NCBI GenBank assembly: GCA_016795505.1
Contig: JAEUHH010000062.1
Span: 62,001 to 126,000, forward strand
Origin: Verrucomicrobiales bacterium
Lineage (GTDB): Bacteria; Verrucomicrobiota; Verrucomicrobiia; Verrucomicrobiales; DEV007
Length of the DNA stretch: 64,000 nucleotides
Direction: 5' to 3'
Below are positions 24,206 through 33,128 of the stretch, piece after piece. Every line of letters starts with the position of its first letter. The stretch's first letter is position 1. The position numbers and the translations under genes were made by a program. A model generated the notes under the pieces. The model made no database searches, was not told the DNA's origin, and saw nothing but the letters and a program-made list of their open reading frames with translations.

Positions 24206-24673
24206 TCATTTCGGGGCCAGATTGAAGAAATCCTTCATCACGTTGCGGAAGACCCGCCGCTTGAATTTCGGCACCCACTTCAGCTTGAATTTCTCCGGCT
24301 TGATCCACTTGTAGTCCGAGAACTCGCGGGTGTGGCGGGCCAGATCGATCTCATCACCGTTGCCGAGATAACGGCACAGGAAATAGGTCTGCTCCTGGCC
24401 GCAAAAGAGCCCCTTTTTCAGATGACCGCCGGGAAACTTGTAGCGGTAGCCGGTGCGGCAGGCCACGATGCGGTAGGCCTCGGGCGGCACGCCGATTTCC
24501 TCACTGACCTCGCGGAACAGGGCCGCGATGAGGTCCTCGCCCTTGTCCACCCCGCCCTGGGGAAATTGCCAGCTCCCGCGGTAGTCCACCCGCTCGGCGA
24601 CAAAGATCCTGCCATCCTCGCGCTGGAGGATCGCGGCGACATTGGGTCGATAGGAAGAGGTGGTGGTGGCCAT
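24206..24673 (-). CDS. rppH: RNA pyrophosphohydrolase (RppH-like Nudix)
   Basis: 155 residues. YRPNVAAILQREDGRIFVAER then WQFPQGG and the Nudix box G-VDKGEDLIAALFREVSEEIG (residues 41-61) match RppH, including the REVSEEIG helix. A basic C-terminus (KFKLKWVPKFKRRVFRNVMKDFF) is typical of RppH of this kind. It should remove pyrophosphate from the 5' end of mRNAs. The long in-frame extension to 25093 overlaps the divergent gene and is rejected; ATG 24673 starts where homology starts. Confidence 0.88.
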   Translation of the reverse strand: MATTTSSYRPNVAAILQREDGRIFVAERVDYRGSWQFPQGGVDKGEDLIAALFREVSEEIGVPPEAYRIVACRTGYRYKFPGGHLKKGLFCGQEQTYFLCRYLGNGDEIDLARHTREFSDYKWIKPEKFKLKWVPKFKRRVFRNVMKDFFNLAPK

Positions 24674-24713
24674 TCCGAAAACTGCGGGACGGTTCCTTGG
24701 TGAAATTTTAGAC

Positions 24714-24730
24714 TTCCGGAATTTCCGGAA
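24714..24730. promoter_or_regulatory. TTCCGGAA-T-TTCCGGAA palindromic operator candidate
   Basis: Two copies of the 8-bp palindrome TTCCGGAA separated by one T, in the 81-bp AT-rich gap between rppH-like (start 24673) and the divergent gene at 24755. Placement fits a site controlling both. Confidence 0.4.
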
Positions 24731-24754
24731 TTGTGAGAGAGCTTTGTAAAAGTG

Positions 24755-25309
24755 ATGCGAACTTTTTGCAACTCCCAATTCGGCCGCGTCCGGCCGATCC
24801 TGTTGATTTCTCTCATCGTCATCGTGGTGGTCGGAGGACTGCTCGCGCGGCATTGGGCGCCCCGGCGGGTGGTGGAACGCCAGCACGCCGCCCTGATCGA
24901 TGCCATCGAGCGGCGCAGCGCCAAGCGGCTGGAGCGCCTGCTGGCCGCCGACTATCGGGACCAGTGGGATTTCGACCGGGCCAAAGCGGCTCTGGCGCTC
25001 AGCGACATCGGCAGCCAGTTTTTCGTCCTCACGGTGACGCCGGTCGAGTCGCGGATGGAGTCCGATGATGGCGGCGGGATCGTGGTCCGTCACCGGGTCG
25101 AGGTGCAGGGGCAGGGCTCGCCCATTGCCTTCGAAATCATGCGGCAGGCCAACCGGCTTCGGGAGCCCTTCGAATTCCGCTGGAGCCGCGAGAGTTTCTG
25201 GCCCTGGGACTGGCGGCTGACTGGCATCGTCCAGCCCGGCCTGCCGGACGAGCTTTACGGCTACGAGCCGGGCGACCTGCGGCGGATGATGGGCGGCGAA
25301 GACCCGTGA
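24755..25309 (+). CDS. Single-pass membrane protein, NTF2-like
   Basis: 184 residues. A short cytoplasmic N-terminus precedes a TM at about 15-35 (ILLISLIVIVVVGGLLA). The rest is a roughly 140-residue domain starting VVERQHAALIDAIERRSAKRLERLLAADYRDQWDFDR, with a helix-then-sheet arrangement like small NTF2/SnoaL-type proteins. A Trp-rich strand near the end (FRWSRESFWPWDWRLTGI) is notable. Function unknown. ATG 24755 is chosen over the in-frame GTG 24752. Confidence 0.68.
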   Translation: MRTFCNSQFGRVRPILLISLIVIVVVGGLLARHWAPRRVVERQHAALIDAIERRSAKRLERLLAADYRDQWDFDRAKAALALSDIGSQFFVLTVTPVESRMESDDGGGIVVRHRVEVQGQGSPIAFEIMRQANRLREPFEFRWSRESFWPWDWRLTGIVQPGLPDELYGYEPGDLRRMMGGEDP

Positions 25310-25319
25310 CGGCAGGCCG

Positions 25320-25370
25320 TTTCCGATGAGACCGGGTCTGATCGGCGATCAAAGAGGGTTCGATCGGAAA
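25320..25370. repeat. 51-bp bipartite repeat, copy 4
   Basis: Intact ends. Modules CGAT-GAG-ACCGGGT-CTG-ATCG and CGAT-CAA-AGAGGGT-TCG-ATCG, the most diverged cores of the set. It lies 10 bp after the stop at 25309 and 77 bp before the ATG at 25448. Confidence 0.87.
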
Positions 25371-25447
25371 CGGGCACGTGGCGGAGGCCAGCCATCACCC
25401 GATCCCGACGTTGTCAGCGTGGGGCGGGCCATGGCACAGTTGGCGCC

Positions 25448-28400
25448 ATGCAACGCGCCTTTCCTCTGATCCTCATCTCGTTCCTCGCCCTGTCGGCCGC
25501 GGCGCAGGAACCACCTGTGCCGGCTTCGAAGCGCCAGACGGGCACCAAGGCCGCCACCGGCACGGGAGCGGGCGCGGCACTGAATCGCCAGGTCAACGAT
25601 CGCGATGCCAAAAACCGCCAGACCGCGGTGCCAAAGCCGGTCGAGGATCCGGCCCTGGCGCGCTACGGCATCTATGCCGATTCGGCGCCAGAGCCCGCCC
25701 GGACCGAGCCGGTCACGACGACGCTGCCGCTGAAACTCGAGCCGGGGAACCGCATCGCCTTCATCGGCAACGGCCTGTTCGACCGGTCGCAGGATTTCCC
25801 CTGGTTCGAAAGCCGGCTGCACCTCGCCCATCCGGGCCACCGGCTCATTATCCGCCACTTTGCCTGGCCGGCGGATGAAATCGACCTCCAGCCGCGGCCG
25901 GACAATTTCGCCACGGTGAAACAGCACCTCACCCGTGAGAAGATCGACGTGATCTTCGCGGCTTTCGGCTACAACGAATCCTTCGCCGGGGTGGAGGCGA
26001 TCGACAGCTTCAAGGCCCGCCTGACCACCTGGCTCATCGATCTGAAGACGAGCGCCTTCAACGGGTCCTCCGGCCCACGGATCGTGCTGGTGTCGCCGAT
26101 TGCCAACGAAAACATCCCCGGTGTCCCTGCCGGCGATTTGAACAACGACCGCCTGTCCGCCTACACCGCGGCCATGGCCGAGGTGGCACGCCGGGAGGGC
26201 GTTGGCTTCGCCGATGTCTTCGCCCCGACCCGCCCCGCGCTCGACGCGGCGGACGGCGATCTCACCATCAACGGCGCGCACCTCACCGATGACGGCTACC
26301 GGGTGCTGGCGGATCATCTGTTCCGCGAGGTCTTCGGCGAATCCCCGCCGGCGGACAACGCAGAGCTGCGGGCGACGCTGGTGGATCAGTACCGTCAGTT
26401 TTTCCGTCGTTACCGACCGCTGAACAGCTTTTACTACACCGGCGGCCGGAACAAGGACTATGGCTACCTCGATTTCCTCCCCGCGATGCGGAATTTCGAC
26501 CTGATGACGGCGAACCGCGAGGCGCGGGCCTGGGAAATCGCCAACGGGCGGAGCTTTGCCGGTCAGCCGGTGGATGACTCGAACCTGCCGCCTCTGGAAT
26601 CGGTCGCCGAAAGCCGCGGGGCGAACGAATGGCTCACGGCGGCGGATGAGCAGAAGACCTTCCGGGTCGATCCGCGCTTCGAGGTGAACCTGTTCGCCGG
26701 CGAGGAGCAGTTCCCCGACATCGCCAATCCCATCCAGATGCGCTGGGACGCAAAAGGCCGCCTCTGGGTGAGCTGTTCGACGACCTACCCACACATCTAT
26801 CCCGGTCAGGAACCGGCGGACAAGATTGTGATTCTCGAGGACACCGACCACGACGGCCGCGCCGACCGGTCCACGGTCTGGGCCGACGATGTGCACATCC
26901 CGCTGTCGTTCGAATTCTACCGCGACGGCATTCTCGTGTCCGAGGAGCCGCACCTGAGCTGGATCCGCGACACCGACGGCGACGGTCGGGCCGACCGGCG
27001 GGAAAAGCTGCTCACGGGCTTCGGCTGCGAGGATTCGCACCACGCGCTGCACGATTTCGTGTGGACTCCGGACGGCGAGCTGCTCTTCCGCGAGTCGATC
27101 TTCCACAACTCGCAGGTGGAGACGCCCTACGGGCCGGTGCGGGCAAAGAACTCGGCCTGGTTCCAGTTCCGCCCGTCGACGCAGCGGCTCATCTCTTTCG
27201 GCAGCTACCCGAACACGAATCCCTGGGGCGTGACCTTCGACGACTGGGGCCAGCACGTCGCCAGCCATCCCATCTTCGCCAGCGCCTTCCACGCGCCGAA
27301 TCCTCCCTATCCCGACCAGCATCCCGCGGCGAAGGATATTCCCGCCTATTCCGGCGTTTGCGGCCATGAGTTCATCGATTTCCCGATGTGGCCCGAGGAC
27401 CTGAAGGGCGGCTTTGTCAAAGTGCGCTACAAGCCGACGAACAAGGTGGAATTCCACCGCTGGATCGAGCGCGACGACCATTTCGCGGAGGAATTCGTCT
27501 TCGATCTCATCTTTTCGGAAAACCTGAGCTTCATCCCGGTGGATGTGCGCTTCGGCCCCCGCGGTGACCTCTATGTCTGCGATTGGTACAATCCGGTGAA
27601 AGGCCATGCCCAGTACTCCCTGCGTGATCCGCGCCGCGACCGCAGTTCGGGTCGCATCTGGCGCCTCGTGCCGAAGGGAGCCACGCTCCAGGATCCGCCG
27701 GCCATCGACGGCGCGCCGCTGACGGCCCTGCTGGAAAACCTGAAGCGGCCCGAATACCGCTACCGTTACTGGACCAAGCGCGAGCTGCGGGACCGGCACG
27801 AGCCCGCCGCCGTGGCCGCCGCCCTCGATGCGTGGGTGGCGGCTCTCGATCCCGGGGCGGAGCGGTACCGGCACCACCAGCTCGAAGCGCTGTGGGTCTA
27901 TCGCAGCCTCGGCGTCAGCCGGCCGGCTTTGCTGGAGTCCCTGCTGGCCTGTGACAACCACCACGCCCGCGCTGCCGCCACCCGGCTGCTGCGCCATGCG
28001 GTCGATCCCGCCAAGCCGGGCCAGTCGGACAATGGGCTCACCCTCGCCCAGTCCACCGCGCTGCTCCGCGACCGGGCCGCGGACGAGAGCGGCCTCGTCC
28101 GGCTCGAGGCGGCCATCGCGGCCAGCCATCTCGGCACGCGCGAGGCGCTGGAGGCGATGCTCCCGGTGCTGGAGCGGCCGATGGGTGCCCACTTGCAGTA
28201 CGCCGTTCAGACCGCGCTCGGCTCCGCCCCGCTGAGCCGGCACTGGCGGGACGATGCCGCCTTCCTGGCCGCCCATCCCAAGCTTGATGCCTTCGTCAAG
28301 GCGGCCGCCCGTCCTGCAAAGGCCGTGAAGGGGCTCGACCGGATCACGCCGGAGGACCGCGCCTTTGATCGGATGCCCAGCGTGAAAGCCGTGGAGGTCA

Positions 28401-28756
28401 CCTGCGTGCCGGAGCGGCTGCTGTTCGATGTCACCCGGATCGAGGTCTCACCCGGCCAGCCCGTGAAGCTGACCCTGATCAATCCCGATGCCACCCAGCA
28501 CAATCTGGTGATCGTCCAGCCCGGCGCGCTGGAGGAAGTCGGCCTCGCCGGCAACGAAATGGCCAAAGATCCCGGCGGCTTTGCCCGCGGCTTCATTCCC
28601 GACTCGCCAAAGATCCTGCACCACACGAAATTGCTCGAGCCCGGCACCGGCGAGGTGCTCCGCTTTCGGGCACCCGAACAGCCGGGCATCTATCCCTACC
28701 TTTGCACCTTTCCCGGCCACTGGGTGGTGATGAAAGGCGAACTGATCGTGAAGTGA
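25448..28756 (+). CDS. Exported SGNH-like / PVC-type propeller / HEAT / cupredoxin protein
   Basis: 1102 residues with a signal peptide (1-19). Domains in order: SGNH/GDSL-like (about 98-305); PVC-type dehydrogenase propeller (about 410-745; RFEVNLFAGEEQFPDIANP, DTDHDGRADR twice, LFRESIFHNSQ); HEAT-like helices (about 760-940); a C-terminal azurin-like domain (about 975-1102). The copper ligands look complete: H1018 in QHN and C1086, H1091 and M1095 in CTFPGHWVVM. The SGNH domain has GNGLF where GDSL is expected, so the catalytic Ser is missing. No CxxCH heme motif is present, although many relatives have one. It is probably periplasmic, with substrate unknown. Confidence 0.85.
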   Translation: MQRAFPLILISFLALSAAAQEPPVPASKRQTGTKAATGTGAGAALNRQVNDRDAKNRQTAVPKPVEDPALARYGIYADSAPEPARTEPVTTTLPLKLEPGNRIAFIGNGLFDRSQDFPWFESRLHLAHPGHRLIIRHFAWPADEIDLQPRPDNFATVKQHLTREKIDVIFAAFGYNESFAGVEAIDSFKARLTTWLIDLKTSAFNGSSGPRIVLVSPIANENIPGVPAGDLNNDRLSAYTAAMAEVARREGVGFADVFAPTRPALDAADGDLTINGAHLTDDGYRVLADHLFREVFGESPPADNAELRATLVDQYRQFFRRYRPLNSFYYTGGRNKDYGYLDFLPAMRNFDLMTANREARAWEIANGRSFAGQPVDDSNLPPLESVAESRGANEWLTAADEQKTFRVDPRFEVNLFAGEEQFPDIANPIQMRWDAKGRLWVSCSTTYPHIYPGQEPADKIVILEDTDHDGRADRSTVWADDVHIPLSFEFYRDGILVSEEPHLSWIRDTDGDGRADRREKLLTGFGCEDSHHALHDFVWTPDGELLFRESIFHNSQVETPYGPVRAKNSAWFQFRPSTQRLISFGSYPNTNPWGVTFDDWGQHVASHPIFASAFHAPNPPYPDQHPAAKDIPAYSGVCGHEFIDFPMWPEDLKGGFVKVRYKPTNKVEFHRWIERDDHFAEEFVFDLIFSENLSFIPVDVRFGPRGDLYVCDWYNPVKGHAQYSLRDPRRDRSSGRIWRLVPKGATLQDPPAIDGAPLTALLENLKRPEYRYRYWTKRELRDRHEPAAVAAALDAWVAALDPGAERYRHHQLEALWVYRSLGVSRPALLESLLACDNHHARAAATRLLRHAVDPAKPGQSDNGLTLAQSTALLRDRAADESGLVRLEAAIAASHLGTREALEAMLPVLERPMGAHLQYAVQTALGSAPLSRHWRDDAAFLAAHPKLDAFVKAAARPAKAVKGLDRITPEDRAFDRMPSVKAVEVTCVPERLLFDVTRIEVSPGQPVKLTLINPDATQHNLVIVQPGALEEVGLAGNEMAKDPGGFARGFIPDSPKILHHTKLLEPGTGEVLRFRAPEQPGIYPYLCTFPGHWVVMKGELIVK

Positions 28757-28870
28757 CCCGCGACCGAACCGGAAAAAACGCCGCCAGCCGAGGCATTTCC
28801 ATTGCCATTTTCCGGCCGAGCGGTCAGTAATCAGGGAAGCGCCGGTTTCCCACCACGCCGCCAGCCGCCC

Positions 28871-30295
28871 ATGTCCGAACCTCTCAGCGAACCCCACCGG
28901 CTCTCCGATTTCCCCGATCGCATCAGCCCGATGCTGGTCAAGGAATTGCGGCAGGGTCTCCGGACCAATCTGTTCACCGTCGCCTTTGTGCTGCTCCAGG
29001 GCTTCATGGTGCTCTGCGTGCTGATCGGGGCCACGGCACCGGGAGACAATGCTTCGTCGGGATTTTTCTGGTTTTTCGCCGTCGTCGCCCTGGTCGTGGT
29101 CATGCCAATCCGGGGATTTGGGGCGCTGACCTCGGAGATCCAGCAGAATACGATGGATCTGATGCACCTCACCGAAATGGGTGCCTGGCGCATCGTCTTC
29201 GGCAAATGGGCGGCGATCGTCGCCCAGACGCTGCTGCTGGTCTGCGGCATCCTGCCCTATCTGGTGATGCGCTATTTCTTCGGCGGGATCGATCTGTTCC
29301 GGGAATTGATCGCCCTGTTCTGGGTGCTTGTCCTGTCGATGACGCTGACCGCCGTGACGGTCGGCTTTTCGGCGTTTCGATCGGTGCTGCTTCGCTTCAC
29401 CGTCCTCGGCGGACTGGTCATCCTGTCGATGATGGGTATGGAAGCGGCCGAAAAGGCGCTGCAGATCATTGCTGACCCCACGGGAGCCACGGCGCCACGG
29501 TCCATCGTCATCTGGACGGTGGTGTCGTTCTTTTTTTCGGCCGTTTATCTGTCCTGGTTCATGCTCGACCTCGGCGCCAGCCGCATCGCCCCCGAGGCGG
29601 AAAATCACGCCACTCGCAAGCGGGTCATCGCCCTGCTGTTCGGCGGCGGCGCCCTGTTGCTCCCCCTGGCCGGCCTGGATGTCACCGCCTGCCTGCTCCT
29701 GACGACCGTGGTGTGGAGTCTGGTCTGTCTCGACGCCCTCACCGAGCGGCCGGTGATGCTGCCGAGCATCTACCTCCCCTTTGCCCGGCGCTGGTATTTG
29801 CGGCCCTGGACCCTGTTGGTCGTGCCAGGCTGGCACAGCGGCATTTTGTTTTACCTCTTCTGCGCCGGACTCTTCACGCTCGGGGCCTGGCTGCTGCCTC
29901 CAGTGCTCGGAACCCGCGCGATGGAAGTGAAAGAATGGCAATTTCTCGTCAGCGGGCTCTCGATCATCGTTTTTCCGCTGCTCATCATCCATCTCTTCAT
30001 CCGCTGGCCGATGACCACGGCCACCCTGTTCGGTTTCTACCTGCTGATCCAGGTATGCTCCGGGGTGCTGGCCCTTTTCCTGACCATCATGGCCGAGGAA
30101 TCCCCGGTGAAGGAGGTCGCCTACCTGATCGCCCCGATCCCGACGACCGCGCTGTTTGCCGCCATCGCCAATGACGCCTCGCCGTCGATGACAGGGCTCG
30201 CCGGCGCCTTCGGGCTCGCCGCGGTGTTGATCACGCTCTTCCGGGCGGCACCCTATTACCGCGACGCCTTCCGCCTGGTGCGGGCGCTGCGGTGA
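28871..30295 (+). CDS. ABC-2-like permease
   Basis: 474 residues with about 12 hydrophobic segments. The N-terminus DRISPMLVKELRQGLRTNLFTV is typical of ABC-2 type permease subunits, and the loop FGALTSEIQQNTMDLMHLTEMGAWRIVFGKW is the coupling region seen in them. No ATP-binding subunit is adjacent. It is followed after 32 bp by a DUF58 gene on the same strand and may belong to the envelope-stress-like cluster to 35.8 kb. ATG 28871 is chosen; the frame upstream (from 28802) lacks structure. Confidence 0.78.
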   Translation: MSEPLSEPHRLSDFPDRISPMLVKELRQGLRTNLFTVAFVLLQGFMVLCVLIGATAPGDNASSGFFWFFAVVALVVVMPIRGFGALTSEIQQNTMDLMHLTEMGAWRIVFGKWAAIVAQTLLLVCGILPYLVMRYFFGGIDLFRELIALFWVLVLSMTLTAVTVGFSAFRSVLLRFTVLGGLVILSMMGMEAAEKALQIIADPTGATAPRSIVIWTVVSFFFSAVYLSWFMLDLGASRIAPEAENHATRKRVIALLFGGGALLLPLAGLDVTACLLLTTVVWSLVCLDALTERPVMLPSIYLPFARRWYLRPWTLLVVPGWHSGILFYLFCAGLFTLGAWLLPPVLGTRAMEVKEWQFLVSGLSIIVFPLLIIHLFIRWPMTTATLFGFYLLIQVCSGVLALFLTIMAEESPVKEVAYLIAPIPTTALFAAIANDASPSMTGLAGAFGLAAVLITLFRAAPYYRDAFRLVRALR

Positions 30296-30327
30296 CATGT
30301 GGCGAGCCGCCAGCCCACTCCGCGACG

Positions 30328-31218
30328 ATGTTTTCCCTCTCGCCAGCCGATCTCGCCGCCGTCGCCGCCCGCGCCCGGGCCCATGCGGATGTCTTCAAGC
30401 TCCCGCTGCAGCACCGCACCTGGCGCGGTCAGACCGGCGATTTTCAGGGCAGCGGAGTGGGCAGCTCGCTCGACTTTCAGGATCACCGGTCCTACGTGCC
30501 GGGCGACGACCCGCGCCACATCAACTGGCAGGCCTACGCCCGCACCGGCCACTACTCGATGAAACTCTACCGCGAGGAGGTGCGCCCGCTCGTCGATGTC
30601 ATCTTCGATGTGTCGGACTCCATGACCTTCGATCCGGTGAAGGAACGCCGCGCTGCCGAGCTGTTCTATTTCGCCGTCTTCGCCGCGCTGAAAAGCGGTG
30701 CCTCCGTCGTCGCCTCCCTGGTGCGTGGCTCCCAGCACCGCCGCCTGACCGACGATCTCATCCATGGCCATGCCTGGGTGCGCCTCGCCAACGAACTGCC
30801 CGCCACCAGCGCCGCCGCCCCCCCCGATCTGCGGCCCGTGCCGCTGCGCGCCCAGTCGCTCCGCATCCTGGTGAGCGATCTCCTGTTCACCGAGTCGCCC
30901 GAGACCGGCCTGCGCGCTCTGACGCGGTCGAAGGGCCACGGCATTGTCCTCGCGCCGTTTCTCAAGGCAGAGGCTTCGCCCGAGTGGGAAGGCAATTACG
31001 AGTTCATCGAGGCGGAATCCCGCGAAAAACACGCCCACCGTGTCGAACGCGATCTCCTGAGCCGCTATCTCGCCGCCTACCGGCGCCATTTCGAACTGTG
31101 GAAGGTCTTGTGTCGCAAATACGACGTCGTCCTCTCCCGCGTCCCCTGCGAGCCCGCCTTCCCCGCCGCCCTCCAGTACGAAGCCCTCGCCGCCGGCGCC
31201 CTCGAAGTCTGGGGCTGA
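30328..31218 (+). CDS. DUF58 protein (BatB/MoxR-associated)
   Basis: 296 residues. The DUF58 signature is complete: GEFxGSGVGSSLDFQDHRSYVPGDDPRHINWQAYARTGHYSMKLYREE (here GDFQ), followed by VDVIFDVSDSMTF, a degenerate von Willebrand MIDAS (D-x-S-x-S). Proteins of this family usually work with MoxR AAA ATPases in envelope or enzyme maturation. No moxR gene is in this window. It is followed after 26 bp by a BatA-like gene. The GTG at 30292 would overlap the permease and is not chosen. Confidence 0.88.
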   Translation: MFSLSPADLAAVAARARAHADVFKLPLQHRTWRGQTGDFQGSGVGSSLDFQDHRSYVPGDDPRHINWQAYARTGHYSMKLYREEVRPLVDVIFDVSDSMTFDPVKERRAAELFYFAVFAALKSGASVVASLVRGSQHRRLTDDLIHGHAWVRLANELPATSAAAPPDLRPVPLRAQSLRILVSDLLFTESPETGLRALTRSKGHGIVLAPFLKAEASPEWEGNYEFIEAESREKHAHRVERDLLSRYLAAYRRHFELWKVLCRKYDVVLSRVPCEPAFPAALQYEALAAGALEVWG

Positions 31219-31244
31219 TCACCGGTCACCGCTCACCGAAAGAA

Positions 31245-33065
31245 ATGTCCCTCACCTTCGCCAATCTCGCCGGCTTCTGGGCGCTGCTGGGGATACCCGC
31301 GATCCTGGCGATCCATTTTCTGCAAAAGCAGTCGCAGACCCTCACCATCAGCACCCTTTTCCTGCTGGAGCAGATGCGCCGCGAGAGCGTGCAGGGCCGG
31401 CGTTTCGAGCGTCTGCGGTCCTCAGTGCCGCTGTGGCTGCAACTGCTCGCCGTGCTCGTGCTGACGTGGATGCTGGTCCAACCGCGCTGGGTCCGGCCCG
31501 ACTCGGTGCAGCGCGTCGCCGTCGTCCTCGATGCCTCGGCCTCGATGAGCGCCTTCCGCGAGCCCCTCGCGACCGCCCTGCGCCGCGACCTGGAAAGCCT
31601 CGCCCGGGCCGCCCGCCGCACCGAATATGCCGTCATCGGCTCCCAGGATGCCGGTCAGCCCATCTACAACGGCACTTCCATCGACGACCTGCTCGGCGCC
31701 GTCGCGGAGTGGCAGCCGAATGCCGGCGATCACGACTTCGGGCCCGCCCTGCGCGTGGCGCGCAGCCTGGTGCGGGGCGACGGCCTCGTCGTGCTCGTCA
31801 CCGATCACCTGCGCGAGGACCTGCCCTACGATGCCCGCCTGCTCGCCGTGGGTGAGAAGACGGAGAATGTCGGCTTTGCCGGGCTGAATCTCGTCGAAAA
31901 TGCCGATGGCGAGCGCCTCTGGCAGGCCCTGGTGAGGAACTACGCCGACAGCCCGCAGACCCGCGGCTGGGTGCTTCAGGCCGGCCAGCAGCGCACCGAC
32001 AGCCGCACTCTCACGCTCGAGCCGGGCGAGGTGCGCTCTCTCCAGGGGCGCTTTCCCGACGGGGCCGATGCCATCGTCCTCCGACTGGAGCCCGATGCCT
32101 TCACCCTGGATGACAATCTCCCCGCCGTGCGGCCCGAGCCGAAGCCACTCGCGATCGCCAGGATCGGCCCGCCGGCACTCGATGAGACCTTTTCCCAGAT
32201 CCTCGACAGCTTCGACCGGCTCGTGCCCCCCTCTGAACAAACGCCGCCCGATCTTGCGCTCGTGGCCTACGATCCGCTGGCGCCCCAGCCGCTCCCCGCG
32301 CGGGCCATCGTGGTCAATCATCACAGCAGCGTCGGGGAGACCTACCTCACCGGCCGGCTCATCGCCGCCAACCACCCGCTCGTCGCCGGGCTGAACTGGC
32401 AGGGGCTCATTTCGCGCCAGACGCCCGGCATTCCGAGACAGGACTCCGATACCGTGCTGCTCTGGCAGGGGGAGCGCGCCCTGATCTTCCTGCGACAGGC
32501 CGGGGGCGTCCACCAACTCTGTTTCAATTTCGATCTCGCCACGTCGAATGCCGCGCGACTGCCCGCCTTCATCGTGCTGGTGCACCGTTTTGTCGAAACC
32601 CTGCGCCGGGAAAAGGTCGCGCCGGAATCACTCAATTTCGAAGTCAACCAGGCCGTGTCCCTCGCCTACGCGACCGGCGAGGGCGTACCCGCCGAGCTGT
32701 CCTACAGTGAAACCGGCGTCTCTCTGGCCCAGGCCGTGAGCCGCAGCGAGACCATCGCGCCCGCCCGCGCCGGCCTGTTGCGGGCGCCGTCGATGCCGGG
32801 CTTTTTCGAGATCCGCCAGGGCGAGACGCCCGGCCTGCTCCTGCGCGGGGCCGCCCACTTCGCCGATACCCGCGAGGCCGACCTGCGCCAGGCCGCCACC
32901 CGCTCGGACCTGGCCGGTCTGGAGACCGTGCTCGTCGATCAGCACACCTCGCGCGACGGGAACGGCCCGATCTGGCTGCTGGTCCTGCTCGCCGCCCTGC
33001 TCGCCAGTTGGTACTATGTGAACCGGCCCAAACCGGCCCAGATTCCCGCCGTTTCCGCCGGCTGA
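31245..33065 (+). CDS. BatA-like membrane protein with von Willebrand-type domain
   Basis: 606 residues. Start MSLTFANLAGFWALLGIPAILAIHFLQKQ is the classical BatA N-terminal TM. A second TM is at about 60-80 (WLQLLAVLVLTWMLVQP), then a vWA-like domain with VVLDASASMSA (MIDAS D-x-S-x-S, with Ala between). A C-terminal TM (WLLVLLAALLASWYYV) is near 575-595. It lies between the DUF58 gene and a second vWA membrane protein, so it belongs to that complex. A larger open frame covers 30297-33065, but its first part is only a shadow of the DUF58 gene. A 51-bp repeat follows the stop. Confidence 0.82.
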   Translation: MSLTFANLAGFWALLGIPAILAIHFLQKQSQTLTISTLFLLEQMRRESVQGRRFERLRSSVPLWLQLLAVLVLTWMLVQPRWVRPDSVQRVAVVLDASASMSAFREPLATALRRDLESLARAARRTEYAVIGSQDAGQPIYNGTSIDDLLGAVAEWQPNAGDHDFGPALRVARSLVRGDGLVVLVTDHLREDLPYDARLLAVGEKTENVGFAGLNLVENADGERLWQALVRNYADSPQTRGWVLQAGQQRTDSRTLTLEPGEVRSLQGRFPDGADAIVLRLEPDAFTLDDNLPAVRPEPKPLAIARIGPPALDETFSQILDSFDRLVPPSEQTPPDLALVAYDPLAPQPLPARAIVVNHHSSVGETYLTGRLIAANHPLVAGLNWQGLISRQTPGIPRQDSDTVLLWQGERALIFLRQAGGVHQLCFNFDLATSNAARLPAFIVLVHRFVETLRREKVAPESLNFEVNQAVSLAYATGEGVPAELSYSETGVSLAQAVSRSETIAPARAGLLRAPSMPGFFEIRQGETPGLLLRGAAHFADTREADLRQAATRSDLAGLETVLVDQHTSRDGNGPIWLLVLLAALLASWYYVNRPKPAQIPAVSAG

Positions 33066-33075
33066 GCCGGTTCGT

Positions 33076-33126
33076 TTTCCGATCAGACCCTGTTGCCTCT
33101 CCGATCAGACCCTGTTGCCTCGTAAC
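33076..33126. repeat. 51-bp bipartite repeat, copy 5
   Basis: Two identical cores CAG-ACCCTGT-TGC in direct orientation. The right-hand flanks have decayed (CCTC in place of ATCG, and the right end is GTAAC). It ends 2 bp before the GTG start at 33129. Confidence 0.88.
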
Positions 33127-33128
33127 CT

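Noticed and set aside
25349-28276. 975-codon open frame on the minus strand
   Set aside because: It is antisense to the 1102-residue propeller/cupredoxin gene, lacks any domain or signal, and has the His/Gly/Arg-rich composition of a GC-rich shadow frame.
30297-31244. First third of a 922-codon frame that continues into the BatA-like gene
   Set aside because: It overlaps the DUF58 gene in another frame and is Arg/Pro-rich noise; the real protein starts at 31245 with a membrane segment.
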